From NCBI RefSeq assembly GCF_900188095.1, contig NZ_FZOT01000002.1:434001-498000 (forward strand): a stretch of DNA of 64,000 nt, written 5' to 3'. Below, piece after piece: positions 18,991 to 29,346 of this stretch. Source of the stretch: Noviherbaspirillum humi. Lineage in GTDB: Bacteria > Pseudomonadota > Gammaproteobacteria > Burkholderiales > Burkholderiaceae_D. A program made the position numbers and the translations under genes. A model generated the notes under the pieces. The model was not told the origin of the DNA, did not search any database, and saw only the letters and a list, made by a program, of their open reading frames with translations. Numbering within the stretch: position 1 is the first letter of the stretch; every line of letters begins with the position of its first letter.

Positions 18991-19422
18991 CTATTTGCCG
19001 CCGCTCGACTGGGCGGCGAAAGTCACGCGATCGAATCCGGCCAGGCGCGCGGCTTCCAGCACATTGATCACCGATTGGTGCGCGGCAGTTGCATCGGCAT
19101 TGATGATGATGACCGGCTCCTTGCGCTGCCCGTCGGTTCCCGCCGCTTCCCTGAGCGCCTGCGCCAGGCCGGCCGCATCGCGCGCCGGGATGCGCAGGTT
19201 GTTGACGGCATAGCGGCCCTGGGGATCGACGGCAACGTTGATTTCCTGCGGCTGCTCGATGGCCTTCTCGGCATCGGCAGTGGGCAGGGTGATCTGCAGG
19301 GCGGTGAACTTGCTGTATGTCGTGGTCACCATCAGGAAGATGAGAATCACCAGCAGCACGTCGATGAAGGGAATCAGGTTGATTTCCGGGTCATCGCGCC
19401 CCTTGCCCTTGCGGAAGTTCAT
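18991..19422 (-). CDS. exbD: ExbD/TolR family biopolymer transport protein
   Basis: Inner-membrane, proton-channel partner of ExbB. The 143 residues have one N-terminal membrane helix (about 16-38) carrying the essential Asp, D21 in PFIDVLLVILI, and then a periplasmic domain. No TonB gene is nearby, so whether it energises TonB-dependent receptors or acts in envelope maintenance like TolR is open. It starts 12 bp after exbB. Confidence 0.92.
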   Translation of the reverse strand: MNFRKGKGRDDPEINLIPFIDVLLVILIFLMVTTTYSKFTALQITLPTADAEKAIEQPQEINVAVDPQGRYAVNNLRIPARDAAGLAQALREAAGTDGQRKEPVIIINADATAAHQSVINVLEAARLAGFDRVTFAAQSSGGK

Positions 19423-19434
19423 GGCGCGTCCTTC

Positions 19435-20040
19435 CTACTTGCGGTTGCCATGGACAATGTCCACGAATTTCACCGCCTGCTGCTCCATTTCGACGACGAA
19501 GCCATCTACCAGGGCGCGGAAGTGGCGATAGAAGACCAGGGTCGGCATGGCGATGGCGAGACCGAAACCGGTGTTGTACAGGGCGACCGAGATGCCGTGC
19601 GCCAGCTGCGCCGGGTTGGTGCCGGAGGCGTCCTGTGCGCCGAAGATTTCGATCATGCCGACGACGGTGCCGAACAGGCCCATCAGCGGGGCCAGGGTAG
19701 CAATGGTGCCGAGGGTGGTCAGGAAACGGTCCAGTTCATGGGCCGTGCCCTGCCCGGCCTCCTCGATGGATTCCTTCATCACGTCGCGCGGCGCATTGAC
19801 GTTGCGCAGACCGGCAGCCAACACCCGGCCCAGCGGCGAGTTCTGCTCCAGGTTCTTGATCACTTCCGGCTGCACCTTGCCGTTCTGATAAACACGGACG
19901 ACTTCATCCAGGAGATTGGGTGGAAGGATGCGGCGACGGCGAAGGTACAATAGCCGTTCGATGATCAGCGCCAGGGCGATGACCGAAGCAATCAGCAGCA
20001 GCCAGATGGGCCAGCCGGCCGCCTGAATAATCGCGAGCAA
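19435..20040 (-). CDS. exbB: ExbB/TolQ/MotA-family proton channel, TTG start
   Basis: Inner-membrane channel of 201 residues with three membrane helices (about 6-26, 107-130, 150-175). The conserved LGRVLAAGLRN, LGTIATLAPLMGLFGTVVGMI and GLAIAMPTLVFYRHF segments place it in the MotA/TolQ/ExbB family. The start decision matters. A TTG at 20040 is preceded by AAGGAG with a seven-base spacer and gives (M)LAIIQAAGWPIWLLL, the family's usual beginning. Upstream in-frame starts would add ~43 residues unlike the family. It is the first gene of the cluster leading to lpxK and kdsB. Confidence 0.9.
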   Translation of the reverse strand: MLAIIQAAGWPIWLLLIASVIALALIIERLLYLRRRRILPPNLLDEVVRVYQNGKVQPEVIKNLEQNSPLGRVLAAGLRNVNAPRDVMKESIEEAGQGTAHELDRFLTTLGTIATLAPLMGLFGTVVGMIEIFGAQDASGTNPAQLAHGISVALYNTGFGLAIAMPTLVFYRHFRALVDGFVVEMEQQAVKFVDIVHGNRK

Positions 20041-20148
20041 AACTCGGCTCCTTGAAAAATCGTGGGATGCAGGAATGTATCGTAGCGGCTTTCCTCCGGC
20101 AAGCGCTGCGGGGCTCCGGACGACTTCTGAAGCCGTCCTTGCCCAAGC

Positions 20149-20157
20149 TGTGGATAA
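20149..20157 (-). promoter_or_regulatory. DnaA-box-like 9-mer
   Basis: TGTGGATAA is the exact complement of the consensus DnaA box TTATCCACA. A near match, TGTGGATAG, lies at 20324-20332. Both are in or next to the exbB-xseA divergent region. Single boxes occur by chance, so a role in DnaA-dependent regulation is only possible. Confidence 0.35.
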
Positions 20158-20291
20158 CTTTGTGGGCAAGACTTCCCGGGATTAGATCAAGATCTTGAGA
20201 ACTTGCAAGGTTTTTGTTCGACACTTGTCCATAAGGCTCAAATTTCCCTTCAAATTCATTGGCTTAAGGGAAATATTGAAACCTCTCAATA

Positions 20292-21713
20292 ATGCGTTAT
20301 TGCAACACTCCTACAAGAGACTCTGTGGATAGTCAACCCTTGAATGAACCGACAACGAATGATGGTGACGATGCCGTAGTGGCATCATCGCAACAAGTGC
20401 TGACCGTGTCCGCCCTCAATCAGGCGGTGTCGCGCTTGCTGGAGCGCAGCTTTCCCTTGGCCTGGGTATCCGGCGAAATATCGAATTTCACCAAGGCGGC
20501 CTCCGGCCACTGGTATTTCACGCTGAAAGACAGCGGCGCTCAGGTGCGGGCGGTGATGTTTCGCGGCCGCTGCCAGTACGCCGGCTTCACGCCGCGCGAG
20601 GGCGACAAGGTTGAAGTACGGGCGCTGGTGACGCTTTACGCGCAGCGGGGCGATTACCAGCTCAATGTGGAAGCCATCCGCCGGGCCGGCGTCGGCAATC
20701 TGTATGAAGCCTTCCTGCAGCTGCGCGACCGGCTCAATGCCGAGGGGTTGTTCGACCCGGCACGCAAGCGGCCGCTCCCGGTTTTCGCCCGCACCATCGG
20801 CATCGTCACCAGCCCGCAGGCGGCCGCCCTGCGCGACATTCTCACCACCCTGCGCCGGCGCGCGCCACACGTGCGGGTGATCCTCTACCCCACCCCCGTG
20901 CAGGGCGAAGGAGCGGCGGACAAGGTGGCGCGCAGCATTGCCTTCGCTTCCGGTCGGGCTGAATGCGATGTGCTGCTGGTCTGCCGCGGCGGGGGCAGCA
21001 TCGAGGATCTCTGGTCCTTCAACGACGAAGCGGTGGCGCGTGCCATCGTCGCCTGCGCGATGCCGGTGATCGTCGGCGTCGGCCATGAAACCGACTTCAC
21101 CATCGCGGACTTTGCCGCCGACCTGCGGGCGCCGACGCCCACTGCGGCGGCGGAGATGGCGGCCACGCCCTTGGCCGATTGGCTTGCCACGCTCCACTCC
21201 CATGGCTATCTGCTGCGCCGGGGGATGGAGCGGCGCCTGTCGGATGCCAACCAGAGTCTGGACTGGCTGTCGCGGCGACTGGTCAGCCCCCGCGCCTACA
21301 TCGCCCGCGAGCGGCTGCGGCTGCGCGAACTGCAGCACCGCCTCGGCCATGCCACCTGCATGCCGCTGGCGGAGGCACGGCATCTGTTGCAGCGGCTCAA
21401 CGGCCGTCTGACTTGCCAGAAGCCGAACCTGGAACCGCACAAGACCCGGCTGGAATCGCTCGGACGGCGCATGGCCACCGAGGCCGGCCATCAGGCCAGC
21501 CTGCGGCGGCAGGCGCTGGACGGGCTGACGGCGCAGCTGGAACTGCTGAATCCGCAGCGCACGGTGGAACGCGGCTACGCGATCATCACCGACGCCAAGG
21601 GCAGGCTGGTGCGGGCACCGAAACAGCTCAAGCCGCGCGGCACCGTGACCGTGCGCTTGGCCGGCGGCAGCGCCGACGTTGGCATCGCCAGCGTGCAGGA
21701 CAAGCTCGATTAG
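20292..21713 (+). CDS. xseA: Exodeoxyribonuclease VII large subunit
   Basis: Large subunit of the ssDNA exonuclease that works with XseB; xseB is not in this window. The 473 residues have an N-terminal OB fold (about 38-135: [23 protein letters not shown]), then the catalytic core with [30 protein letters not shown] and [25 protein letters not shown], a coiled-coil arm and a C-terminal [12 protein letters not shown] segment. ATG 20292 has no strong Shine-Dalgarno. An in-frame GTG at 20325 behind AAGAGA would shorten the non-conserved N-terminus and is a fair alternative. Confidence 0.95.
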   Translation: MRYCNTPTRDSVDSQPLNEPTTNDGDDAVVASSQQVLTVSALNQAVSRLLERSFPLAWVSGEISNFTKAASGHWYFTLKDSGAQVRAVMFRGRCQYAGFTPREGDKVEVRALVTLYAQRGDYQLNVEAIRRAGVGNLYEAFLQLRDRLNAEGLFDPARKRPLPVFARTIGIVTSPQAAALRDILTTLRRRAPHVRVILYPTPVQGEGAADKVARSIAFASGRAECDVLLVCRGGGSIEDLWSFNDEAVARAIVACAMPVIVGVGHETDFTIADFAADLRAPTPTAAAEMAATPLADWLATLHSHGYLLRRGMERRLSDANQSLDWLSRRLVSPRAYIARERLRLRELQHRLGHATCMPLAEARHLLQRLNGRLTCQKPNLEPHKTRLESLGRRMATEAGHQASLRRQALDGLTAQLELLNPQRTVERGYAIITDAKGRLVRAPKQLKPRGTVTVRLAGGSADVGIASVQDKLD

Positions 21714-21812
21714 CGCAGATCAAGCCGCGCTGCACGCATCCCGTAGACGTCTTACAATGATGCTCCTTTAAAAAGAACATCCGATAACACCCGCCCTACA
21801 GAAAGGAAAGCC

Positions 21813-22391
21813 ATGGAACATACCCTTCCGCCCCTGCCGTACCCGATGGACGCGCTGCAGCCGCACATCTCCAAGGAGACGCTCGAGTTCCATTACGGTA
21901 AGCATCATCAGGCTTACGTCACCAACCTGAACAATCTGATCAAGGGCACCGAATACGAAAACGCTTCCCTGGAAGACATCATCCGCAAGTCTTCCGGCGG
22001 CGTGTTCAACAACTCCGCCCAGGTGTGGAACCACACCTTCTTCTGGAACTGCATGAAGCCGAACGGCGGCGGCGCTCCAGCCGGCGCGCTGGCCGATGCC
22101 ATCAACGCCAAGTGGGGTTCCTTCGACAAGTTCAAGGAAGAGTTCACCAAGTCCTGCGTCGGCAACTTCGGTTCCGGCTGGACCTGGCTGGTGAAGAAGG
22201 GCGACGGCTCGGTCGACATCGTCAACACGTCCAACGCCGGCACCCCGCTGACCAGCGCCGACAAGCCGCTGCTGACCTGCGACGTGTGGGAGCACGCCTA
22301 CTACATCGACTACCGCAACGCCCGTCCGAAGTTCGTCGAAGCCTTCTGGAACGTGGTGAACTGGGACTTCGTGGCCAAGAACTTCGCCTGA
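21813..22391 (+). CDS. sodB: Superoxide dismutase, Fe type
   Basis: Dismutates superoxide in the cytoplasm. The metal ligands expected for the family are at H27, H74, D157 and H161. Gln70, in the N-terminal domain near H74, is the position that marks iron-specific rather than manganese-specific enzymes. The 192 residues match E. coli SodB (193). A clear AAAGGAAAG Shine-Dalgarno precedes the ATG, and a TACAAT lies ~55 bp upstream without a convincing -35. A single gene closed by its own terminator. Confidence 0.97.
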   Translation: MEHTLPPLPYPMDALQPHISKETLEFHYGKHHQAYVTNLNNLIKGTEYENASLEDIIRKSSGGVFNNSAQVWNHTFFWNCMKPNGGGAPAGALADAINAKWGSFDKFKEEFTKSCVGNFGSGWTWLVKKGDGSVDIVNTSNAGTPLTSADKPLLTCDVWEHAYYIDYRNARPKFVEAFWNVVNWDFVAKNFA

Positions 22392-22416
22392 TCTTCCTGC
22401 ATTGCCGGCACCAAGC

Positions 22417-22445
22417 AAAACGCCTCGCTCAGCGAGGCGTTTTTC
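22417..22445 (+). terminator. Intrinsic terminator after sodB
   Basis: AACGCCTCGCT and AGCGAGGCGTT pair around a tiny loop, flanked by AAAA upstream and TTTTT downstream. The A-rich left flank may make it work for the convergent hydratase gene too. Confidence 0.9.
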
Positions 22446-22490
22446 ATTGGGAAGTCCTAAACGATGCTTGGGCTCGGAGCAGCTTCAGGC

Positions 22491-23300
22491 TTATTGTTTT
22501 CCTGTTTGCGGCCACGCGGGCGGCCGCTTCTCGATGAAAGCTTGCACGCCTTCCAGCGCGGCCTCGTCCATCATGTTGCAGGCCATGGTCTGGCCGGCCA
22601 GCTGATAGGCAGCGGCCATGCCCATTTCCAGCTGCTGATAGAACACCGCCTTGCCCATCGCCACCGCAACCGCCGGCTTGGCACGTATGCTGTCGCATAG
22701 CTTGCCCACTTCCGCATCCAGCCTGTCGGCCGGCACCACGCGATTGACGAGGCCGCGCTCGCGCGCCACCTCGGCGTCGATGAAATCGCCGGTCAGCAGC
22801 ATTTCCAGCGCCTGCTTGCGCGGCACATTGCGTGACAAGCCCACGGCTGGCGTCGAGCAGAACAGCCCGACATTGATGCCGGACACCGCGAACCGGGCAT
22901 CCTGCGCAGCCACCGCCAGATCGCACATCGACACCAGCTGGCAGCCGGCGGCGGTGGCGATACCCTGAACGCGGGCAATCACCGGCTGCGGCAATTTCTG
23001 AATCGCCAGCATCAGCTTGCTGCACTGGTCGAACAGGCGCTTGTAGTACTGCTGCGAAGGCTGGGCCCGCATCTGCTTGAGGTCGTGGCCGGCGCAGAAA
23101 GCCTTGCCCTGCGCGGCCAGCACCACCACCCGCACCGACTCGTCTGCGGCGATGGCGCGCAGATGCGCCGCCAGCGCCGCCATCATTTCCTCGGACAGGG
23201 GGTTGAAGCGCTCCGGCCGATTCAGCGTCAGCGTGGCCACGCCGTCGTCATCGCTGCGCAGCACGCAGGGAGACCCGCTCCCTTCGGCGTCATTGCTCAT
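22491..23300 (-). CDS. Enoyl-CoA hydratase/isomerase family protein
   Basis: Crotonase-fold acyl-CoA enzyme of 269 residues. Seen: the N-terminal LNRPERFNPLSEEM, the first oxyanion segment AFCAGHDLKQM, and the second GIATAAGCQLVSMCDLAVAA. Two catalytic Glu positions of true hydratases are not obvious, so the exact reaction is uncertain; it resembles the ECHDC3-like group. The ATG at 23300 follows an excellent GAGGAGGAAG. Its first 11 bases overlap the end of the GTPase gene, suggesting co-translation. Confidence 0.88.
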   Translation of the reverse strand: MSNDAEGSGSPCVLRSDDDGVATLTLNRPERFNPLSEEMMAALAAHLRAIAADESVRVVVLAAQGKAFCAGHDLKQMRAQPSQQYYKRLFDQCSKLMLAIQKLPQPVIARVQGIATAAGCQLVSMCDLAVAAQDARFAVSGINVGLFCSTPAVGLSRNVPRKQALEMLLTGDFIDAEVARERGLVNRVVPADRLDAEVGKLCDSIRAKPAVAVAMGKAVFYQQLEMGMAAAYQLAGQTMACNMMDEAALEGVQAFIEKRPPAWPQTGKQ

Positions 23301-24204
23301 CTTCCTCCTCGCTTTCCTCGATGGCCTCGGCTTGCGCCCTGGCGCGTTCATCGGCCAGCATCCGCTCCCGGCTCTGCGGTGTCTCCAGGCTGATGCGCCC
23401 CAGCGCGCCGCTGCGAAAATCCTGCAGCAGGGTGTGGGCCGCCTTCTCGAAATCCACGTCGCCGCCCTTCAGGCGATAGCCGCGCCGCTTGGCGACTTCC
23501 TCAATGACGCCGACCGGATCCAGCCCTTCGGTGACGAAACCATAGCGCGCCTTGAGCAGCGGCGCATAGCGCTGCAGCAGGATATCGGCGAGGAAAGCGG
23601 CGATCTCCTCCTCCACCAGCGCATTCACGCCAACCGCATGACCGACAGCGAGCATCATGCCGTCGCTCTCATGCTCGATCTTCGGCCACAGCATGCCGGG
23701 GGTATCGATCAGCACCATGTTGTTGTTGAGGTAGAGGCGCTGCTGGGTCTTGGTCACCGCCGGTTCGTCGCCGACCGCCGCCACCCGCTTCTTCAGCAGG
23801 GCATTCATCAGCGTTGACTTGCCGACGTTGGGGATGCCCATGATCATCATCCGCAACGGCTTCAGGGCCGTGCCGCGATGCGGCGCCAGCTTCAGGCACA
23901 AGCTGGGAACCTTGGCCACGTCGGCCGGCTTCTTGCAACTGAGGGCGACCGCCTGCACGTCCTTCTGCCGGTTGTAATACGCCAGCCAGGCCTGGGTGGC
24001 TGCCGGGTCGGCCAGGTCGGCCTTGTTCAGGATTTTCAGGCAGGGCCGCTGGCGCTGGCGGCGCAGGCCCTCGATCATGGGATTGCGGCTGGCTTCAGGC
24101 AGGCGGGCGTCGAGAACCTCGATCACGAGGTCGGTCTTTTCCATGGATTCCGCCGCTTTCTTGCGGGCGGCGTTCATGTGACCGGGGAACCATTGAATGG
24201 ACAT
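23290..24204 (-). CDS. ylqF: Circularly permuted ribosome-biogenesis GTPase (YlqF/RbgA family)
   Basis: GTPase of 304 residues with the permuted motif order of the YlqF group: G4 (NKAD, near 60) comes before G1 (GIPNVGKST, near 122-130), and G3 (DTPG) is last. It begins MSIQWFPGHMNAARK, the typical YlqF N-terminus. In Bacillus the homologue completes the 50S subunit; the role in betaproteobacteria is inferred. The C-terminus is acidic (EESEEEDEQ). It is coupled by overlap to the enoyl-CoA hydratase gene. Confidence 0.92.
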   Translation of the reverse strand: MSIQWFPGHMNAARKKAAESMEKTDLVIEVLDARLPEASRNPMIEGLRRQRQRPCLKILNKADLADPAATQAWLAYYNRQKDVQAVALSCKKPADVAKVPSLCLKLAPHRGTALKPLRMMIMGIPNVGKSTLMNALLKKRVAAVGDEPAVTKTQQRLYLNNNMVLIDTPGMLWPKIEHESDGMMLAVGHAVGVNALVEEEIAAFLADILLQRYAPLLKARYGFVTEGLDPVGVIEEVAKRRGYRLKGGDVDFEKAAHTLLQDFRSGALGRISLETPQSRERMLADERARAQAEAIEESEEEDEQ

Positions 24205-24326
24205 GCTGGGATTACACTGGCGGCGACAGGCATGCCGGCGCCAGTGAACAAGAGGTGAAAGGAATGCCGCTATTGTACCCGCACCGGGTGTTTACCCGGT
24301 CGCACGGCAGGCAATGCGGCAGCGCC

Positions 24327-25265
24327 TCACTCCAGATCGGCCAGCACCTTCAGATGGGCGACGACGCTGCGGCCGAGCGCCGAGAGGTTGTAGCCGCCTT
24401 CCAGGCAGCTGACGATGCGGCCCTGCGCATGCTGCTTCGCCACGTCCTTCAGCTGCTGGGTGATCCAGGCATAGTCCGCTTCAACCAGGCCCATTTGCCC
24501 AAGCTCATCCTCGCGGTGGGCATCGAAGCCGGCCGAGACGAAGATCAGCTGCGGCCGGTGTGCATGCAGCGCCGGCAGCCATCTTTCGGTCACCAGACGG
24601 CGCACTTCGTCACCCTTGGTGTAGGCGGGCACCGGCACGTTCAGCATGTTGCTCGCCATCGGCGGCTCGCCGCTGTATGGGTAGAAAGGATGCTGGAAGA
24701 AACTGACCATGAGGATGCGTGCGTCGCCGGCCAGGGCTTCCTCGGTGCCGTTGCCGTGATGTACGTCGAAGTCCACCACCGCCACTCTTTCCAGCCCATG
24801 CACCTCGATCGCATGCCGCGCCGCGATGGCGACATTGCTGAACAGGCAGAAGCCCATGGCCGTCGATGGCCGGGCATGGTGCCCGGGAGGACGGATGGCG
24901 CAGAACGCGTTTTCCAGTTCGCCCGCGATCACCGCATCGGTCGCCGCGATCGCCGCGCCGGCGGCGCGTAGCGCGGCGTTCCAGCTGTGGCGGTTGAGCA
25001 AGGTGTCGGGATCCAGCGGGAAGTAGGGATCGCTGCTTTCCTCCGTCGGCACGCTGGCGCGGATCGCCTCGATCATCCGCATGTCATGCACGCGGGCGAT
25101 GTCGGTCAGGCTGGCTTCCGGCGCCTCGCGCCGCTCCAGCAGGCCGTCGATGCGGCTGGCGATGAGCTGGTCTTCGATGGCTTGCAGGCGCTCGGGACAT
25201 TCCGGATGCCAAGACCCCATTTCATGACGCTTGCAGTCGGGGTGGCTGAAAATGGCAGTGGTCAT
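24327..25265 (-). CDS. Histone deacetylase family amidohydrolase
   Basis: Zinc-dependent deacetylase of the arginase/HDAC fold, 312 residues. The catalytic His pair is in RPPGHHA, the zinc ligands are in DFDVHHGNGT (Asp, His) and the later SAGFDAH (Asp), and LEGGYN lies near the C-terminus. Natural substrates of bacterial members include acetylpolyamines, so the substrate here is open. It is a single gene, divergent from moxR. Confidence 0.9.
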   Translation of the reverse strand: MTTAIFSHPDCKRHEMGSWHPECPERLQAIEDQLIASRIDGLLERREAPEASLTDIARVHDMRMIEAIRASVPTEESSDPYFPLDPDTLLNRHSWNAALRAAGAAIAATDAVIAGELENAFCAIRPPGHHARPSTAMGFCLFSNVAIAARHAIEVHGLERVAVVDFDVHHGNGTEEALAGDARILMVSFFQHPFYPYSGEPPMASNMLNVPVPAYTKGDEVRRLVTERWLPALHAHRPQLIFVSAGFDAHREDELGQMGLVEADYAWITQQLKDVAKQHAQGRIVSCLEGGYNLSALGRSVVAHLKVLADLE

Positions 25266-25391
25266 TTGGCGACGCCTGTTGTGGTTTCTTGACTGGAATC
25301 ATTGTAGTCCAGTGGGGGAATGGACGCGAGGGTGGCATACTGACACCCGGCTGAATCCCTCATCAACGCGCTTCCCCAACTGATCCCGCTC

Positions 25392-26312
<921 letters not shown>

Positions 26313-26320
26313 GACACGCC

Positions 26321-27319
26321 ATGCTGGGGCGCATCGAGCACAGGCTGCGCAGGTTTGCCAACCGCTGGCTGCAACGCTCGCGCGCGCCCGAGCCGGGCGA
26401 AGTGTTCCTGCACCAGCGCCGGGTCTACATCGTGCCGACCCATCCCGGGCTGTTCTTCAGCGTGGTGCTGATCGCCCTGTTCATCGGTTCCATGAACTAC
26501 AACCTCAGCCTGGGCTTCGCCTTCACGTTTCTGGTCGCCGCCTGCGCGCTGATCGACATGCATCTCACCTTCCGCAACCTGGCGCATCTGCATCTTGCCG
26601 CCGGTCGTGCCGGCGACGTCTTCGCCGGCGAGGAAGCCCGCTTCGAACTGCATCTGATCAACCGGCGGCGGCATATGCGCTATGCCATCTGGATCGACTT
26701 CGTCGGCGAAGGCATGGAAACCGTGGCGCAGGTCGCCAATGTGCCGGGCAAGGGCAGCAGCAGCGTGATCCTGAGCGCGCCGGCGCGGGAGCGCGGCTGG
26801 ATGCAGTCGCCGCGGGTGCGCCTGCAAACCCGTTTTCCGCTCGGCCTGCTGCGCGCCTGGAGCTATTGGCAGCCGGACGTGAGAGCCCTGGTTTATCCGC
26901 GGCCGGAAGAGCAGGCGCCGCCCCTGCCGCTGGCAGCCAGTCGCGATGGCGACGGCATGGCGCAGGCCGGCAGCGACGACTTCGCCGGCATCCGCAACTA
27001 CCAGGCCGGCGACTCGCTGCGCCGCCTTGCCTGGCGCCAGATCGCCCGCCTCGATGCCGACCTGGGCGGTGAATTGGTGACCAAGCATTTCGAGGGCACG
27101 GCCGCGGCAGAAGTGATGCTCGACCTGCAGACCCTGCCCGCCGGCATGGATCTGGAAGCGCGCTTGTCGCGCCTGACGCGCTGGGTGCTGGATGCCGAAG
27201 CGGCCGGGCTGCCCTATGCGCTGCGCCTCGGGCCGGTCTGCTTCGATGCCGCATTCGGACCGGGCCACCAGCAGTCCTGCCTGCAGGCGCTCGCCCTGTA
27301 CGGCAAGGGGGAGGCATGA
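26321..27319 (+). CDS. DUF58 domain membrane protein
   Basis: A 332-residue protein with two N-terminal membrane helices (about 45-80, LFFSVVLIALFIGSMNY and AFTFLVAACALI) and the DUF58 signature near residues 225-245 (GSDDFAGIRNYQAGDSLRRLAWRQIAR). It probably works with MoxR and the transglutaminase in envelope assembly; no activity is known. The ATG at 26321 starts right after the moxR stop. Its end overlaps the transglutaminase gene by four bases. Confidence 0.9.
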   Translation: MLGRIEHRLRRFANRWLQRSRAPEPGEVFLHQRRVYIVPTHPGLFFSVVLIALFIGSMNYNLSLGFAFTFLVAACALIDMHLTFRNLAHLHLAAGRAGDVFAGEEARFELHLINRRRHMRYAIWIDFVGEGMETVAQVANVPGKGSSSVILSAPARERGWMQSPRVRLQTRFPLGLLRAWSYWQPDVRALVYPRPEEQAPPLPLAASRDGDGMAQAGSDDFAGIRNYQAGDSLRRLAWRQIARLDADLGGELVTKHFEGTAAAEVMLDLQTLPAGMDLEARLSRLTRWVLDAEAAGLPYALRLGPVCFDAAFGPGHQQSCLQALALYGKGEA

Positions 27320-29346
27320 AACGCCTGTTCGCTACCTTGAAGGATTCGGCCGGCATGGCGGGTCGGCCGCTGTCCGACGACAAGACCAATACCTTGCTGC
27401 TCATGCTGAGCTGCCTGCTGGTGCTGGCGCCGCATGCCAGCCATCAGCCCGGATGGATCATCGGCACCTGCAGCTTCATCCTGCTGTGGCGAGGCTGGAT
27501 CGTGGTGCGCGGCAATCGGCTGCCGCCGCCCTGGCTGGTGTTCCCGATCTGCCTGCTCGCCATGGCGGGCGTATACCTCACCTACCGCACCTTCCTCGGC
27601 CGCGACGCCGGCGTCTCCATGCTGGTGCTGCTGCTGACCCTGAAGCTGCTGGAAATGCGCGCCCGGCGCGATCTGTTCGTCGTCATCTTCCTTTGCTTCT
27701 TCCTGCTGCTTACCGGCTTTTTCTACTCCCAGACCCTGGCCACTGCACTGGCAGTCATAGCCGCTGTCGCCGCCATTCTCACCACCCAGGTCTCCTTTCA
27801 GTATGCCGGGCTGATGCCGACACTGAGGGAAAGGCTGCGCCTGGGCACCAGCATCCTGCTGCTAGCCGCGCCGTTGACGGTGGTGCTGTTCCTGCTGTTC
27901 CCGCGCATCCAGGGGCCGCTCTGGGGCATGCCGGTGGACACGCCGGGCGGGCGCACCGGCATGTCCGATTTCATGAGCCCGGGCAATATTGCCAACCTGG
28001 CGCTTTCTGAAGCCGTCGCCTTCCGCGTGAAGTTTGACGGACCGCCACCGCCGAACGCTGCCCTTTACTGGCGCGGCCCGGTGCTATCCGCCTTCGACGG
28101 CCGCACCTGGACACCCCTGCCCGCTGCCTCGACGCGGCGCGCGCCTTCATTGCAGCTGCAGGGCAAGCCGGTGCGCTATCAGCTGACGCTCGAGCCGCAT
28201 GGCGGCCATTGGCTGTTCGCGCTCGACATGCCGGACAAGCCGCCGCTCCTCGTCGACAGCGCCACGCGCTTCGGCCCGGAGATGGAAGTGCAGTCGCTGG
28301 CGCCGGTCACCAACCGGCTGCGCTACGATCAATCGTCCTACCTGCGCTACAGCCTGCAGCCCCATGCCGACCCGATGTCGCTGGAGCCTTGGCTGGAACT
28401 GCCCCAGCGCGTCAATCCGCGCACGCATGCGTTGGCGCAGGAAATCCATGGCCGCTGGACCAGCGATGCGCAGCGGGTGAATGCGGTGCTGCGCCATTTC
28501 CGCGAACAGCCGTTCCGCTATACCTTGCAGCCGCCGACGCTTGGGCACCACAGCGTCGATGAATTCCTTTTCGACACCCGGGCCGGATTCTGCGAGCACT
28601 ATTCGAGCGCCTTCGTGGTGCTGATGCGCGGCATGGGCATCCCGGCGCGCGTGGTTACCGGTTATCAGGGCGGAGAAATCAATCCGGCCGATGGCTACAT
28701 GACGATTCGTCAATCGGATGCGCATGCCTGGGCCGAAGTGTGGCTCAATGGTCGCGGCTGGGTGCGTGTCGACCCCACGGCGGCAGTGGCGCCGGAACGC
28801 GTGGAGCGCAATCTCTCCAGCATCCTGCCGCGACCGGTGCTGGGCGGCCTGTTCATGCTGGAGCCGGGCAAGGGCAGCATGCTGGAGCGCCTGCGCGCGA
28901 TGCGCCAAACGCTGGACGCCATGAGCAATGCCTGGAATCAGTGGGTATTGAACTACACGCCGGAAAAGCAGAAAAATTTCATCGAGTCGCTTGGCTTTGC
29001 CGACGCGGATTGGCGTACATTAACGCTTCTGCTGCTGGCCGCCGGCAGTGTCGCGCTCGGCATTGTCGTTGTGCCATTGCTGATGACCCGGCCCCGGCTC
29101 GATCCGCTGGAAGCGCTCTACGCCCGGTTCTGCCGGCGCTTGGCGCGCCAGGGTTTCTCCCGGCTGCCGCATGAAGGACCGCGCGCATTTGCGCAACGTC
29201 TGGCAGCAGAATCGCCTTATGCGCCCGAGAAAAAGGCTGCGCTGGCCCGTTTCCTGGCATGCTATGAAGCTGCCCGCTACGGTCCGCCCAGCGCCGTTCC
29301 GGGCGCGGCGTCGCAACTCAAGTCCCTGCTTCTGGAATGCCGATGA
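27316..29346 (+). CDS. tgpA: TgpA-type membrane transglutaminase-like protein (DUF3488)
   Basis: A 676-residue inner-membrane protein. About six N-terminal helices (to residue ~200) are followed by a periplasmic transglutaminase-like domain and a final membrane helix near 575-595. The thiol-protease-like triad is visible: C426 in GFCEHYSS, H470 in DAHAWAEV and D486 in VDPTAAV. P. aeruginosa TgpA, of this architecture, is essential and periplasmic; the substrate is unknown. ATG overlaps the DUF58 stop (ATGA), and the stop overlaps the mltB start, so three genes are coupled. Confidence 0.92.
   Translation: MKRLFATLKDSAGMAGRPLSDDKTNTLLLMLSCLLVLAPHASHQPGWIIGTCSFILLWRGWIVVRGNRLPPPWLVFPICLLAMAGVYLTYRTFLGRDAGVSMLVLLLTLKLLEMRARRDLFVVIFLCFFLLLTGFFYSQTLATALAVIAAVAAILTTQVSFQYAGLMPTLRERLRLGTSILLLAAPLTVVLFLLFPRIQGPLWGMPVDTPGGRTGMSDFMSPGNIANLALSEAVAFRVKFDGPPPPNAALYWRGPVLSAFDGRTWTPLPAASTRRAPSLQLQGKPVRYQLTLEPHGGHWLFALDMPDKPPLLVDSATRFGPEMEVQSLAPVTNRLRYDQSSYLRYSLQPHADPMSLEPWLELPQRVNPRTHALAQEIHGRWTSDAQRVNAVLRHFREQPFRYTLQPPTLGHHSVDEFLFDTRAGFCEHYSSAFVVLMRGMGIPARVVTGYQGGEINPADGYMTIRQSDAHAWAEVWLNGRGWVRVDPTAAVAPERVERNLSSILPRPVLGGLFMLEPGKGSMLERLRAMRQTLDAMSNAWNQWVLNYTPEKQKNFIESLGFADADWRTLTLLLLAAGSVALGIVVVPLLMTRPRLDPLEALYARFCRRLARQGFSRLPHEGPRAFAQRLAAESPYAPEKKAALARFLACYEAARYGPPSAVPGAASQLKSLLLECR

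Noticed and set aside
19435-20169. Longer exbB with 43 extra N-terminal residues
   Set aside because: The extra part does not resemble the family and spans the strong AAGGAG used for TTG 20040.
24283-24300. ACCGGGT-GTTT-ACCCGGT hairpin after the HDAC-family gene
   Set aside because: A 7-bp stem is present, but no T-run follows on the relevant strand; too weak to call a terminator.
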